NCBI GenBank assembly: GCA_963822985.1
Contig: CAWGJU010000008.1
Coordinates: forward strand, 248,001 to 312,000
Reading direction: 5' to 3'
DNA length: 64,000 nt
Source: Thermohalobaculum sp963822985
Lineage (GTDB): Bacteria > Pseudomonadota > Alphaproteobacteria > Rhodobacterales > Rhodobacteraceae
This document shows positions 27,133-36,362 of this stretch, piece after piece (position 1 is the stretch's first letter; each line of letters begins with the position of its first letter). Below the pieces are notes generated by a model. The model saw only the letters and a program-made list of their open reading frames with translations, did no database searches and had not been told where the DNA came from. A program made the position numbers and the translations under genes.

Positions 27133-28465
27133 TCACTTGTAGATGTCGGGCAGGAGCGTGGTGGACAGCGCCGGCCAGTAGGCGATCATCAGCACCACGA
27201 TGAGCATGAAGAAGACGAAGGGCACCGCGCGGGCGGCGATCTTTAGGATCGACTCGCCCGTCAGCCCCGAGACGACGAAGAGGTTGAGCCCCAAAGGGGG
27301 GGTGATGAAGCCGACGCCCAGCGCCGTGATCATCATGATGCAGAACTGGATCTCGTTCATGCCGACCTGATCGGCCAGCGGCTTCAGGATCGGCGCGAGG
27401 ATCACGATGTTGGGCGTCGTCTCCATGACGCAGCCGGCGGCGATCAGGATGGCGATCATCAGCAGGATCAGCAGGTACGGGTCGTCGGTCAGCGAGGTGA
27501 CCGATCCCACGAACCCCTGGGGAACGCCGAGCGCCGCCATGGTCTGCGCCAGCGGCAGCGACATCGCCACGATCGGCAGGATCACGCCGTTCACCTTGGC
27601 CGAGCTGACCAGCATCGACGGGAAATCCGCCAGGCGCAGCGTGCCGAGGATGAAGCCGAGCATGATGGTGACGACCACCGCCGTCGCGCCCGCCTCGGTC
27701 GGCGTCAGCCGGCCCGAGAAGATGCCCCAGAACAGCACGGCCGGCACGATGAACGCGTACCACCCGCTGCGCAGCACGCGCCCGAGATTGCTGGCCCATT
27801 CGCCGAAGGAGACTGCCCCGCCTGCCTCGTATGCGTAGCGCCTGTTCACCACGATGTTCGTGACGAGGATCGAGACCAGGATCAGCAGGCCCGGGATCAA
27901 CGCCGCCTGGAACAGCGTCGATGCCGAGATGCCGAGCACGAGGCCGATGATGATGTAGGCGATCGAGGGCGGAATCAGGATGCCCGTACAGGCGCCGGCC
28001 GCGACCAGGGCGCAGGCGTAGGGCTTAGGGTAGCCCGAGTTCGACCAGCCGCTGGATGGTCATCCGCCCGACCGCCGCCGCCCCTGCGGCGTCCGAGCCC
28101 GAGATCGCCGAGAACATGCCGCAGACCAGCACGGTCGCCGAGCCGAACCCGCCCCTGGTCCAGCAGGTCAGCGCCTCGGCGACGTCGAGGAACTTGCGGC
28201 TCAGCCCGGTGCGCACCAGCACGTCGCCCGTCAGGATGAAAAGCGGCACCGCGGTCAGCGCGAAGGCGTCGATGCCGTCGAAGAGGCTCTCGCCGAAGAG
28301 CGACATCGGCAGCACGTTCGAGACCAGCAGCATGACCACGGCGCCAGCGCCGATCGACGCCCAGACGGGCACGCCGAGCGCGACGAGAAGGGCGAAGAGC
28401 AGGACGGGACCGTAGAAGTCCCAGCCGACCGTGGCGGCCTCTTGCTCCATCTGTTGCCATAACAT
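27133..28465 (-). CDS. dctM: TRAP transporter large permease DctM (one frameshift)
   Basis: Two overlapping frames make one DctM: the first (28465 to about 28025) ends VGRMTIQRLVELG, then a stop; the second continues YPKPYACALVAAG, GILIPPSIAYIIIG and runs to 27133. One extra G in the GGG (28034-28036 on the plus strand reads CCC) accounts for the break. Removing it gives about 440 residues with 11-12 helices, normal for DctM. It imports the substrate with DctPQ using a Na+/H+ gradient. Probably intact in the organism. Confidence 0.85.
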
Positions 28466-28478
28466 CGTCGCCGTCCCC

Positions 28479-28985
28479 TCAGTCGAAGAGCCGCTCGCCC
28501 TCGTAGACCGGGCGGCCCGCGCGCAGGTCGGCCAGGTCGCGGAGGAGCGACTGGATCAGGCGGAAAACCATCAGCGAGAAACCCAGCGGCACCGCCGCCA
28601 GGAACCAGACCATCGAGACCCGCAGCCCGTGACTGACCGAGCCGAACCGCCATGAGACGGCCAGCGTCTCGAAGGACCAGTAGACGGCGATAACGGCGAT
28701 GCAGAGCATCACGAGGTCGCCGAAAATGTAGAAAAGCGCCTTCAGCCGCGGGCCGAGATAGGCGAAGAGAACGTCGATCCGGATATGCGCGCGTTCTCGC
28801 ACCGCCGCGGCCGCGCCGATCCAGACGAGATAGATGAAGGCATAGCGCACGATCTCCTCGCCCCAGATCGAGGAGTAGGCGAAGACCTCGCGGCGGATCA
28901 CCTCGACCGCCATGGTGGCGACCAGCATCGTGTAGAAGCAGAGAAGCGCCCAGCGTTCGGCGTTTCTGTTCAGGCTGGCGAGCAC
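28479..28985 (-). CDS. dctQ: TRAP transporter small permease DctQ
   Basis: The 168 residues form four helices and the DctQ middle signature EEIVRYAFIYLVWIGAAAAV with RERAHIRIDVLF. It ends 13 nt before dctM. It couples the DctP receptor to DctM. The gap to dctP (123 nt) holds a 13-bp triple repeat. Confidence 0.88.
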   Translation of the reverse strand: MLASLNRNAERWALLCFYTMLVATMAVEVIRREVFAYSSIWGEEIVRYAFIYLVWIGAAAAVRERAHIRIDVLFAYLGPRLKALFYIFGDLVMLCIAVIAVYWSFETLAVSWRFGSVSHGLRVSMVWFLAAVPLGFSLMVFRLIQSLLRDLADLRAGRPVYEGERLFD

Positions 28986-29035
28986 GGGGCCTCCTTTGCC
29001 GGACGGGGCCGGCGGGCGGCGTCGATCGGTCGATG

Positions 29036-29074
29036 CGTCGGTTTCGGGCGTCGGTTTCGGGCGTCGGTTTCGGG
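29036..29074. repeat. three tandem 13-bp repeats between dctP and dctQ
   Basis: CGTCGGTTTCGGG occurs three times without gap or mismatch (29036-29048, 29049-29061, 29062-29074). It is non-coding. It may be a slippage product or affect the dctP/dctQ expression ratio. Confidence 0.9.
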
Positions 29075-29108
29075 CCGGAGGCGGCGGCGCTTCCGGCCCG
29101 GCTGCCGG

Positions 29109-30266
29109 TCAGGCGTCGTGCACGCGGTAGCGGCAGGTGTCGGTTTCTGCCGCCTCGGCCAGCTTGTCGAAAGCCTCCATCGACCCCGCCAGCTCGGTCT
29201 TGAAGCTGTCCCATTCGCTGCGCTGGTAGCCGGCCGCATCGCGCCACTGCGCGAGCTCGTCCTCGGTCGGCGAGTAGAACTGGACGCCGGCCTTGGTCAT
29301 TTCGGACATGGCGTAGTTGCGCGCCGCCGGCACCTTGGCGAGGTTCTGCGCGAACGTGATGTCCGAGGCGAATTCGATCGCCTCCTGCACGTCGGCGGGC
29401 AGCGCGTTGAACCACTCCAGATTGCAGGAATAGACTTGGCTGTCCGGCACGGCGCGGGTGAAGCTGACCGAGCTCAGTATGTCCTTGAAGCCGAAGACGT
29501 AGAGCGCGCCGACGGCCGGATCGAGCGCATCGGCCACGCCCTGCTTGATCGCGGACGGCGTCTCGCCCCAGGCGACCGGCGTCGGGTTGGCGCCGACCAT
29601 CCGGTAATACTGCTGCAGCATCTCCGAGCCGGGCACGCGAAACTTGATCCCGGCGAGGTCTGCGGGCGTCTTGGCCGGACCGTCGACCCCCTTGCGCAGC
29701 GCCACCGTCCGCGGGTCGATCACCACGTACCAGAGCGGCTTGAAGCCCTTGGCCTCGACCTGGGGGTTCACCGTCTGCTTCCAGTGGTCGGACGTCACCA
29801 GGTTCACGAAGCGCTGGTTGGCGCCGCAGAGGTACGGAAGGTTGATCAGGTCGACCACCGGCGCGAAGGGCGCGAAGTTCGACAGCGAATGCTGCGCCGC
29901 CTGGATGGTCGCGCCCTGCACCTTCTGCACCAGCGCGCCCCCGGCGCCGAGCTGCCCGCCGGGGGCGAGCTTGACGTAGACCTTGCCCTGGCTCGCGTTC
30001 TGGATGTTCTCCTTGAAGTCGAGCTGCATGATCGGGTAGCTGCGGTCCGCCGTGAGCACATAGGCCGTGGCGATCGTCATGACGTGATCCGCCGCACGCT
30101 CGCGCTCGGCCTCCTCCTTCCCCATCTGGGCGACTGCCTCCGAGGATGCGAGCACGCCTGCCGCCCCCGCGACCACCGCCGTGGTGAAGCCGCCGGCCGC
30201 GGTCAGCCTCAGGAAGTTCCGGCGTTCGAGCGAGGCGATCTCGGTCGCGGTCTTGCGGTTCTGCAT
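29109..30266 (-). CDS. dctP: TRAP transporter substrate-binding protein DctP
   Basis: A 385-residue periplasmic receptor with a twin-arginine-type leader (ERRNFLRLTAAGGFTTAVVA, about residues 15-34). The DctP family pattern follows: GKVYVKLAPGGQLG, LRKGVDGPAKTPADLAGIKF, RVPGSEMLQQYYRMVGANPT. The Arg in 'IKFRVPG' binds the substrate acid group in the family, which would suit a sulfonate. The start MQNRKTATEIASLERR is chosen over an upstream frame because it places the leader correctly. Confidence 0.9.
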   Translation of the reverse strand: MQNRKTATEIASLERRNFLRLTAAGGFTTAVVAGAAGVLASSEAVAQMGKEEAERERAADHVMTIATAYVLTADRSYPIMQLDFKENIQNASQGKVYVKLAPGGQLGAGGALVQKVQGATIQAAQHSLSNFAPFAPVVDLINLPYLCGANQRFVNLVTSDHWKQTVNPQVEAKGFKPLWYVVIDPRTVALRKGVDGPAKTPADLAGIKFRVPGSEMLQQYYRMVGANPTPVAWGETPSAIKQGVADALDPAVGALYVFGFKDILSSVSFTRAVPDSQVYSCNLEWFNALPADVQEAIEFASDITFAQNLAKVPAARNYAMSEMTKAGVQFYSPTEDELAQWRDAAGYQRSEWDSFKTELAGSMEAFDKLAEAAETDTCRYRVHDA

Positions 30267-30288
30267 TTGTCTTTCCTCCCTGTTGATC

Positions 30289-30495
30289 TCAGCCCTGCCG
30301 CCCGGGCCCGCCTTCCGCCGCCTCACGCGCAAGCACGCCGGCAACGAAAAGGATGGCGGCGGCGAAAAGGGTCAGCATCTCGGCAAGGTCACCGAGCACC
30401 GCCTCGTGCCAGGCCGCGCCGAGCGCGACATTGCCGAAGAAGGCGAGAAAGCAGAGAAGCGCGCCGAAGAGCGCGGGTCCGCCGGGACCGAACAT
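30289..30495 (-). CDS. small two-helix membrane protein heading the TRAP operon
   Basis: 68 residues: MFGPGGPALFGALLCFLAFF, a helix ending VALG, a short amphipathic link, then LAEMLTLFAAAILFVAGVLA and a basic tail. A strong ribosome-binding site (GGGGAGGG) lies about 9 nt before ATG 30495. It is the first gene after the LacI-type operators and precedes dctP by 22 nt. I do not recognise the family; a helper of the TRAP permease is a guess from position. Confidence 0.6.
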   Translation of the reverse strand: MFGPGGPALFGALLCFLAFFGNVALGAAWHEAVLGDLAEMLTLFAAAILFVAGVLAREAAEGGPGRQG

Positions 30496-30553
30496 TCATC
30501 AACCCTCCCCTGGGTGCGCCGCAGTGACCTGCGAATTGTTTGTTTCGACGGAG

Positions 30554-30609
30554 TGTAAGCGTTTGCACACCCATCGCAAGCGCTTACATGATGACTGTAA
30601 GCGCTTTCA
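30554..30609. promoter_or_regulatory. three LacI-family operators, 21 bp apart
   Basis: Site 1 TGTAAGCGTTTGCA (30554-30567), site 2 CGCAAGCGCTTACA (30575-30588), site 3 TGTAAGCGCTTTCA (30596-30609). Each is an imperfect palindrome around AAGCG(C/T)TT, the LacI/GalR family core. Centres are exactly 21 bp apart, so all lie on the same DNA face. They lie between the TRAP/hps operon (minus) and the lacI-type gene (plus), 65-120 bp from its start, and probably control both. Confidence 0.85.
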
Positions 30610-30673
30610 CTTGCCCTGAGGAGTGATTTCTGACTAGATCAGCGCAGCTTGTTGACCTGCCTGGATATGTCTC

Positions 30674-31708
30674 ATGAAGCCCGCTCCCACGCTCAAGGAC
30701 GTTGCCCGGCTGAGCGGGGTCTCCACGGCGACCGTCTCGCGCGCGCTCAACGAGCCCGCGCGGGTGCGCCGCGAGACCCGCGAGAAGGTCCAGGCGGCGG
30801 TGGCGAGCCTGGGCTACACGCCGCATTTCGGGGCTCGGATGCTGGTCTCGAACCGCACCCAGACTGTCGGCGTCGTCATTCCCACCATGGAGAACGCCAT
30901 CTTCGCCCAAGGCCTGCAGGCGCTGCAGGAAACCCTGGCGGAATCCGGCGTCACGCTGCTGATCGCGACGTCGAACTACGATCCCGAGCGCGAGGCCGGT
31001 CAGATCCGCATCTTGCTCGGGCGGGGCGTCGACGGGCTCGTCCTCATCGGCGAGGCGCGAGCCGCGGAAGTGTACGACATGATCGCCGACCGCGGTGTCC
31101 CCTTCGTCCTTGTCTGGACCTGGCGCGCCGACAGCCCCTGGCCCTGCGTCGGCTTCGACAATCGAGCCGCTGCGCGGGCGGCGGCCATGCGCGTGCTCGA
31201 GCTCGGGCATCGCCGGATCGCCATGATCGCCGGAATCACCCGTTCGAACGACCGCGCGGCGTCGCGCGTCGAGGGCGTGCGCGAGGCCCTGCGATCGCGC
31301 GGCCTGCCGCTCTCGGTGCTCGAGGCTCCCTATGCGCCCGATGCGGGGCAGGCGGCGGCCCGGACGCTGCTTTCGCAAGAGAGTTGGCCGACGGCCTTGA
31401 TCTGCGGAAACGACGTCCTCGCCGCGGGCGCGATGCTCGCGATCTCCGAGGAGGGTCTGTGCATTCCGGAAGAAATCTCGGTCGTCGGGTTCGACGATAT
31501 CGAGCTGGCCCGCCTGCTCCACCCGCCGCTGACGACAGTCCACGTGCCGCACCGCCGAATGGGCCAGGCCGCTGCCCAATTGCTTCTTCGGCTGCGGGAC
31601 CCGACGGCGACGGCGCAGAGTGTCGTGTTCACGACCGAGCTCGTCGAGCGACGCTCTCTGGGAGCCGCCCCGCAATCGGGCCGACATTCCGACCAGCCCA
31701 GCGCGTGA
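30674..31708 (+). CDS. LacI-family transcriptional regulator of the sulfonate cluster
   Basis: A 344-residue LacI/GalR regulator: DNA-binding helix-turn-helix TLKDVARLSGVSTATVSRAL (residues 6-25), hinge region GARMLVSNRTQTVGVVIP, then a periplasmic-binding-protein-like sensor with VPFVLVWTWR and ISVVGFDDIELARLLHPPLT. It is divergent from the TRAP/hps/suy operon, with three phased operators between them. The inducer is probably DHPS or sulfolactate (inference). Confidence 0.92.
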   Translation: MKPAPTLKDVARLSGVSTATVSRALNEPARVRRETREKVQAAVASLGYTPHFGARMLVSNRTQTVGVVIPTMENAIFAQGLQALQETLAESGVTLLIATSNYDPEREAGQIRILLGRGVDGLVLIGEARAAEVYDMIADRGVPFVLVWTWRADSPWPCVGFDNRAAARAAAMRVLELGHRRIAMIAGITRSNDRAASRVEGVREALRSRGLPLSVLEAPYAPDAGQAAARTLLSQESWPTALICGNDVLAAGAMLAISEEGLCIPEEISVVGFDDIELARLLHPPLTTVHVPHRRMGQAAAQLLLRLRDPTATAQSVVFTTELVERRSLGAAPQSGRHSDQPSA

Positions 31709-31719
31709 CAGGTCTCATC

Positions 31720-32511
31720 TCAATCCGTCGTCGCTTCGCGCTTCAGCAGCCCCGGGGCCAAAGTTGTCTCCATTCGGATCATGTAGTCCCTCGCGGTCTC
31801 CATGTGCTCGGCCATGATCCGGCGCGCCGCCTCGGCGTCTCCCGCCTTCAGCGCCCGCATGAGCGGGATCTGGTAGCCCAGGGCGGCGTCGCGCAGCTCA
31901 GGATGCGGAGCGTCGTATATGCGGCGGCAGACCGAGAGCTCGCGCAGGAGCTTTTGCAGAAAGCTGCAGTAGAGGCCGAGCACCGGGTTGGGGCAGAGCT
32001 CGGCCAGCACGCTGTGGAAATCGAGCTCGGCCAGGCGCTGCTCGTATTCCTCGGCGGCGGTACGGGGCGGCGCATCGTAGATCCGCAGCGTTCGTTCCAG
32101 CCGGGCGAAGTCGTCGGGCACCAGCCGGCCGGCAAGCGAGGCCGCCAGCTCGGGTTCGAGCTCGCACCGCACGGCGTAGATGTCGGCGACGGTCGGCGTG
32201 CGGAACAGGAAATAGTTGGACATGAGCGCGCGGGCGCGTCGCGCGTCGATCTCGGCGAGGAAAATGCCGCCGCCCGGGCCCGTCCGGGTACGGATCAGCC
32301 CCTGGCTGCGCAGCGCGCTCAGGGCCTCGCGGACCGAGCCCTTGGAGGCGCCGAAGAGCCGCATCAGCTCGCGCTCTCCCGGCAGCCGGTCGCCGGCGCG
32401 CAGCCCCTGTTCGACGATCATCTGCTTGATCCGGTCGGCGATGGTCTCCTCGCGCCGGCGGCGGGGCGGCGGCGCCGGCGCCCCGCTCGCCCCGCGTCGC
32501 GCCTCAGACAT
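31720..32511 (-). CDS. GntR/FadR-family transcriptional regulator
   Basis: The 263 residues comprise a basic, proline-rich N-terminus, a GntR winged helix (LRAGDRLPGERELMRLFGAS, GSVREALSALRSQGLIRTR) and an all-helical FCD-type effector domain with FHSVLAELCPNP and AEHMETARDYM. The start ATG 32511 lies inside the end of dppF (8-nt overlap), so it is the last gene of the dpp operon and may regulate it. Convergent with the LacI regulator. Confidence 0.88.
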   Translation of the reverse strand: MSEARRGASGAPAPPPRRRREETIADRIKQMIVEQGLRAGDRLPGERELMRLFGASKGSVREALSALRSQGLIRTRTGPGGGIFLAEIDARRARALMSNYFLFRTPTVADIYAVRCELEPELAASLAGRLVPDDFARLERTLRIYDAPPRTAAEEYEQRLAELDFHSVLAELCPNPVLGLYCSFLQKLLRELSVCRRIYDAPHPELRDAALGYQIPLMRALKAGDAEAARRIMAEHMETARDYMIRMETTLAPGLLKREATTD

Positions 32512-33476
32512 CGGCGCCGGGCGGATGCCAGCAGGCGGCATGCTGCCCGTTCATGCGCATCAGCGCCGGGCGCTTCTCGCGGCATTTCAGATCGGCCGCG
32601 GGGCAGCGGCTGGCGAAGGCGCAGCCCGGCGGCGGGTTCAGCGGATCGGGCAGTTCGGCCGGATCGTCCTCGGACTCGATGCGCCGCGCTCCCGGAGCGG
32701 GGGCCGAGCGCATCAGCAGCGCCGTGTAGTGGTGCCGGGGGCGGGCGTAGAGGTCGCGCGCCGTGCCGATCTCGACGATCCGGCCGAAATACATCACGGC
32801 GACACGGTCGCAGACGCTCTCGATGACGCTCAGATCATGGCTGATGAAAATATAGGTCAGCCCGAATTCGCGCTTCAGCCGGTCGAGCAGGTTCAGCACC
32901 TGCGCCTGCACGGAGACATCGAGCGCCGAGACGGGCTCGTCCAGCACGATGACGCGGGCGTCCGCCGCGAGCGCACGGGCGATGCCGATGCGCTGCGCCT
33001 GGCCGCCCGAGAACTCGTGCGGGTAGCGGTCGAGGAATTCCTCGCGCAGGCTGACCGCCTGCATCAGCTCGGACAGCCGCGCCCGGCGCGCCTCCACGCC
33101 CAAGCCCAGCAGGCGGCGCATCGGCGCCTCGAGGATCTGCCGGGTGGTCTTGCGCGGGTTCAGCGAGGCGACCGGGTCCTGGAATACGTACTGGATGTGC
33201 CGGGCCAGCGCGCGCGGGTTTCGCCCGGCCAACTCGGTGACGTCCTCGCCCTCGAGCCGGATCGCGCCCTCCGTCGGGCGGTCGAGGCCGACCAGCATCC
33301 GGGCCAGCGTGGACTTGCCGCAGCCCGACTTGCCGACGATCCCGAGCGTCTCGCCCTGGCGCACCACCAGATCGGCGCCCTGAACCGCGTGGACGGCGGG
33401 CTTCGGCTTGCCGAGGATCGTCCGCCCGCCGCCGAAGATGCGGGTCAGACCGCTCGGTCTCGACCGCGGCGTTCAT
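32504..33476 (-). CDS. dppF: dipeptide/oligopeptide ABC transporter ATPase DppF (one frameshift)
   Basis: Starts at ATG 33476 (MNAAVETE), shifts frame near 33452, then reads GLTRIFGGGRTILGKPKPAV, Walker A GKSGCGKST, the DppF/OppF phrase YVFQDPVASLNPRKT, signature FSGGQAQRIG, and the C-terminal Cys-rich zinc/iron-sulfur-like segment GCAFASRCPAADLKCREKRP. One extra base explains the break. The ATG overlaps the dppD stop (ATGA, 33476-33473). Confidence 0.82.
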
Positions 33477-34476
33477 CGGCCCGGATGCCGCAACGGCTTG
33501 ATGCAGCGCGCCGGCGCGGCCCTCGGCAAGCAGGTCGAGCGCGATCTCGCCGCGGCGGCAGGCGGGCTCGACCTGCGGGCAGCGGTCGGCGAAGGCGCAG
33601 CCTCGGCGGCAGCCGGTCGACCGGGGGCGGCATGCCCTCGATCGCGTCGAGCCGCCGCTCGGGCTGGCCGAGCACCGGCACGCAGTCGATCAGCTTGCGC
33701 GTGTAGGGGTGCGCCGGGCTGGTCAGCACCTGCCTCGGTCGGACCGATCTCGACGATGCGGCCGGCATACATCACCGCGACGCGGTCGCAGAGCTCGGAG
33801 ACGACGCCGAAATCGTGCGTGATGAAGAGGATCGCCGAGCCCCGCTCGCGCGAGAGCCGGCGCATCAGCTTCAGCACCTGCGCCTGCACGGTGACGTCCA
33901 GCGCCGTCGTCGGCTCGTCGGCGATGATCAGCGCGGGATCGTTGGCCAGCGCCATGGCGATGCAGACGCGCTGGCGCATGCCGCCGGAGAGCTCGTGCGG
34001 ATAGGCGCCGAAGCGCGCCTTGGCCGACGGGATCTGCACCTGCTCGAGCAGCGCGATCGCCCGTGCTTCGGCCTCGCGCCGCGAGAGCGGCTGGTGCGCC
34101 CGCAGCGCCTCGACGATCTGCGCTGCCGACGGTGAAGAGCGGATGCAGCGTCGTCAGCGGGTCCTGGAAGACATAGGCCGCCCTGCCGCCCCGCACGCGG
34201 CGGAGCTCGGCTCGTGGAGGCAGCCATCTGGTCGCGCCCGTCGAAGGTCACGCGCCCTCCGGCGATCACGCCGGGCGGCGTCGGCACCAGACGGAAGAGC
34301 GACAGCGCGGTGACCGACTTGCCGGAGCCGGACTTGCCGACCAGCCCGACGCGCTCGCCCGGCGCCAGCGTCAGGTCCACGCCGCCGACGGCCTTGAAGA
34401 CCCGCTCGCCCATGCGGAACTCGGTGTGCAGGTCCTCGACCGCCAGCAGCCCCTCCGGCGCCTTTCCCTCCGGCAC
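33473..34476 (-). CDS. dppD: dipeptide/oligopeptide ABC transporter ATPase DppD (five frameshifts)
   Basis: Pieces in successive frames make one DppD: LLAVEDLHTEFRMGERVFKA, Walker A GKSGSGKSVT; RGGRAAYVFQDPLTTLHPLF; AYPHELSGGMRQRVCIAMAL with Walker B IIADEPTTALDVT; TSPAHPYTRKLIDCVPVLGQ; and GCAFADRCPQVEPACRRGE. Breaks lie near 34205, 34129, 33733, 33603 and 33482, each a net +1. Corrected, the gene ends ASGR and stops at 33473. GTG 34476 is a tentative start; there is no stop separating it clearly from dppC. Confidence 0.72.
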
Positions 34477-34479
34477 AAG

Positions 34480-35407
34480 CGGCCGCGTTGCACCGCCGTG
34501 GCCGCGCCGGGGGCCGCCAGCGCGCCGGATTTCAGCCGCGGGTCCAGCACGTCGCGCACGCCGTCGCCGACAAGATTGATGCTCATGACGAGCGCGAAGA
34601 TCATCAGGCCCGGGATCACCGAGACATGCGGCGCGGTGAACAGGAACTGCCGCCCCTCGCCCAGCATCGAGCCGAGATCGGCCTGCGGCGGCTGCGCGCC
34701 GAGGCCGAGGAAGGAGAGGCCCGCCGTCTCGAGGATCATCCAGCCGACCGTCGTCGACATGGTGACGACGATCGTGGGCATGCACGTTCGGCAGCACCTC
34801 GCCGAACAGGATCGCCGGGTGCGACGCGCCCGACAGCCGCGCCGCGTCGACGAACTCGCGCCGCGACAGCCCCAGCGTGATGCCGCGGATGTTCCGGGCG
34901 AAGAACGGGATGTTGACGATGGCGATGGCGTAGAGCGCGTTCAGCAGCCCAGGCCCCAGCACCGCGACGATGCCGAGCGCCAGCAGGATGTAGGGAAACG
35001 CCATCACGAGGTCGATGCCGCGCATCAGCAGGTTGTCGACGCGGCCCCCGGAATAGCCCGCCGTCAGCCCGATCAGCGAGCCGGCGAGCGCGGCGATGGC
35101 CGTCGCGGCGACGCCGACGGCGACCGCGACGCGCGTGCCCCAAAGGAGCCGCGAGAGGAGGTCGCGCCCCAGATGGTCGGTGCCGAGCAGGTGCCCCTCG
35201 GCGCCGGGCCGCAGCAGGCGCTGCGCCGGATCGGTGATGTCAGGGTCCGGCAGCGGCAGCACCGGCGTCAGCAGCGCGGCCAGCAGGATGGCGGCCAGCA
35301 GCGCCAGCCCCGCCGCCGACAGGCGGTTGGCGATCAGCAGCCGGAAGCGGCGAGGGCCGCCCGCCGCGATCGGCGGCGCGAAAGCGCGGCAGCGCGAGCG
35401 TCGCCAT
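34480..35407 (-). CDS. dppC: dipeptide/oligopeptide ABC transporter permease DppC (two frameshifts)
   Basis: ATG at 35407 overlaps the dppB stop (TGATG). After a break near 35355 it reads RFRLLIANRLSAAGLALLAA, then HLLGTDHLGRDLLSRLLWGT, a DppC hallmark. A second break near 34786 leads to PTIVVTMSTTVGWMILETAG, FLGLGAQPPQADLGSML and DGVRDVLDPRLKS. No stop follows DPRLKS in that frame before the dppD region, so the 3' end is uncertain: either another indel or a DppC-DppD fusion. Confidence 0.72.
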
Positions 35408-36352
35408 CAGCGCAGCCTCGGGTCGACGATCGTCTGTGCGACGTCGGCCAGCAGGTTGAAGATGACATAGCTCGCCGCGACCACCAGCACGCCGCCCTGC
35501 ACCAGCAGCAGGTCACGCGTGGCGATGGCGTTGACCAGCATCCGGCCGATGCCCGGCCACTGGAATACCGTCTCGACATAGACGGCGCCGCCCAGCACGA
35601 AGCCCGCCTGGATGCCGATGACGGGGATCACGGCGACCAGCGCCGCCTTGAAGGCGTGGCCGGTAGATCACCCGCCGCTCGGAGACGCCCTTGGCCCGGG
35701 CCGTCCGGATATAATCCTGGCGCAACACCTCCAGCATCGCCGCGCGCGTCAGCCGGGCGATCACGGCGGTCGCCACCACGGCCAGCGTCAGCGCCGGCAG
35801 GATCAGGTGCGACAGCAGGTCGAGCGGCCCGCCGCCGCCATAGATCGCGTACATGCCCGATGCCGGCAGCCATTGCAGTTGCACGGCGAACAGCATGATG
35901 AGCAGCAGGCCCAGCCAGAACGACGGCGTCGAGATGCCGATCAGCACCAGCAAGGTGACGATCCGGTCAGTCCAGCCGAACTGCCGGACCGCCGAGGCGA
36001 TGCCCGCCGCCAGCCCCATGATCGAGCAGAGCACGAGCGCGGCCCCTGCCAGGATCAGCGTCGCGCCGAAGCGCTCGAAGACCTCGTCGGCGACCGGCCG
36101 GTTCAGCGCATAGGACCGGCCCATGTCGCCCTGCAGGAGGTTGCCGGCCCAGGTGAAGTACTGCGCGACCAGCGGCTGGTCGAGGCCGAGCTGCCGGTTC
36201 AGCCGCTCGACGTTCTCGGGCGTCGCATAGGCGCCGAGGATCGCCGTCGCCGGGTCGCCGGGGATCAGCGCCATCATGCCGAAGACGATGACGCTGAGCC
36301 CGATCAGTATGGGGATTGCGGCGAGCAGGCGCTTGGCGACGTAGGCCCACAT
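35407..36352 (-). CDS. dppB: dipeptide/oligopeptide ABC transporter permease DppB (one frameshift)
   Basis: Starts MWAYVAKRLLAAIPILIGLS; the conserved 'GDPA' loop and GLDQPLVAQYFTWAGNLLQG follow. The EAA-type loop YIRTARAKGVSERRVIY is interrupted at about 35665, where CGGCC should be CGCC or CGGC. The other frame continues IPVIGIQAGFVLGGAVYVET, VFQWPGIGRMLVNAI and ends VDPRLR at 35407. Corrected length about 314 residues, normal for DppB. Confidence 0.83.
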
Positions 36353-36362
36353 GGCGCGGCCG

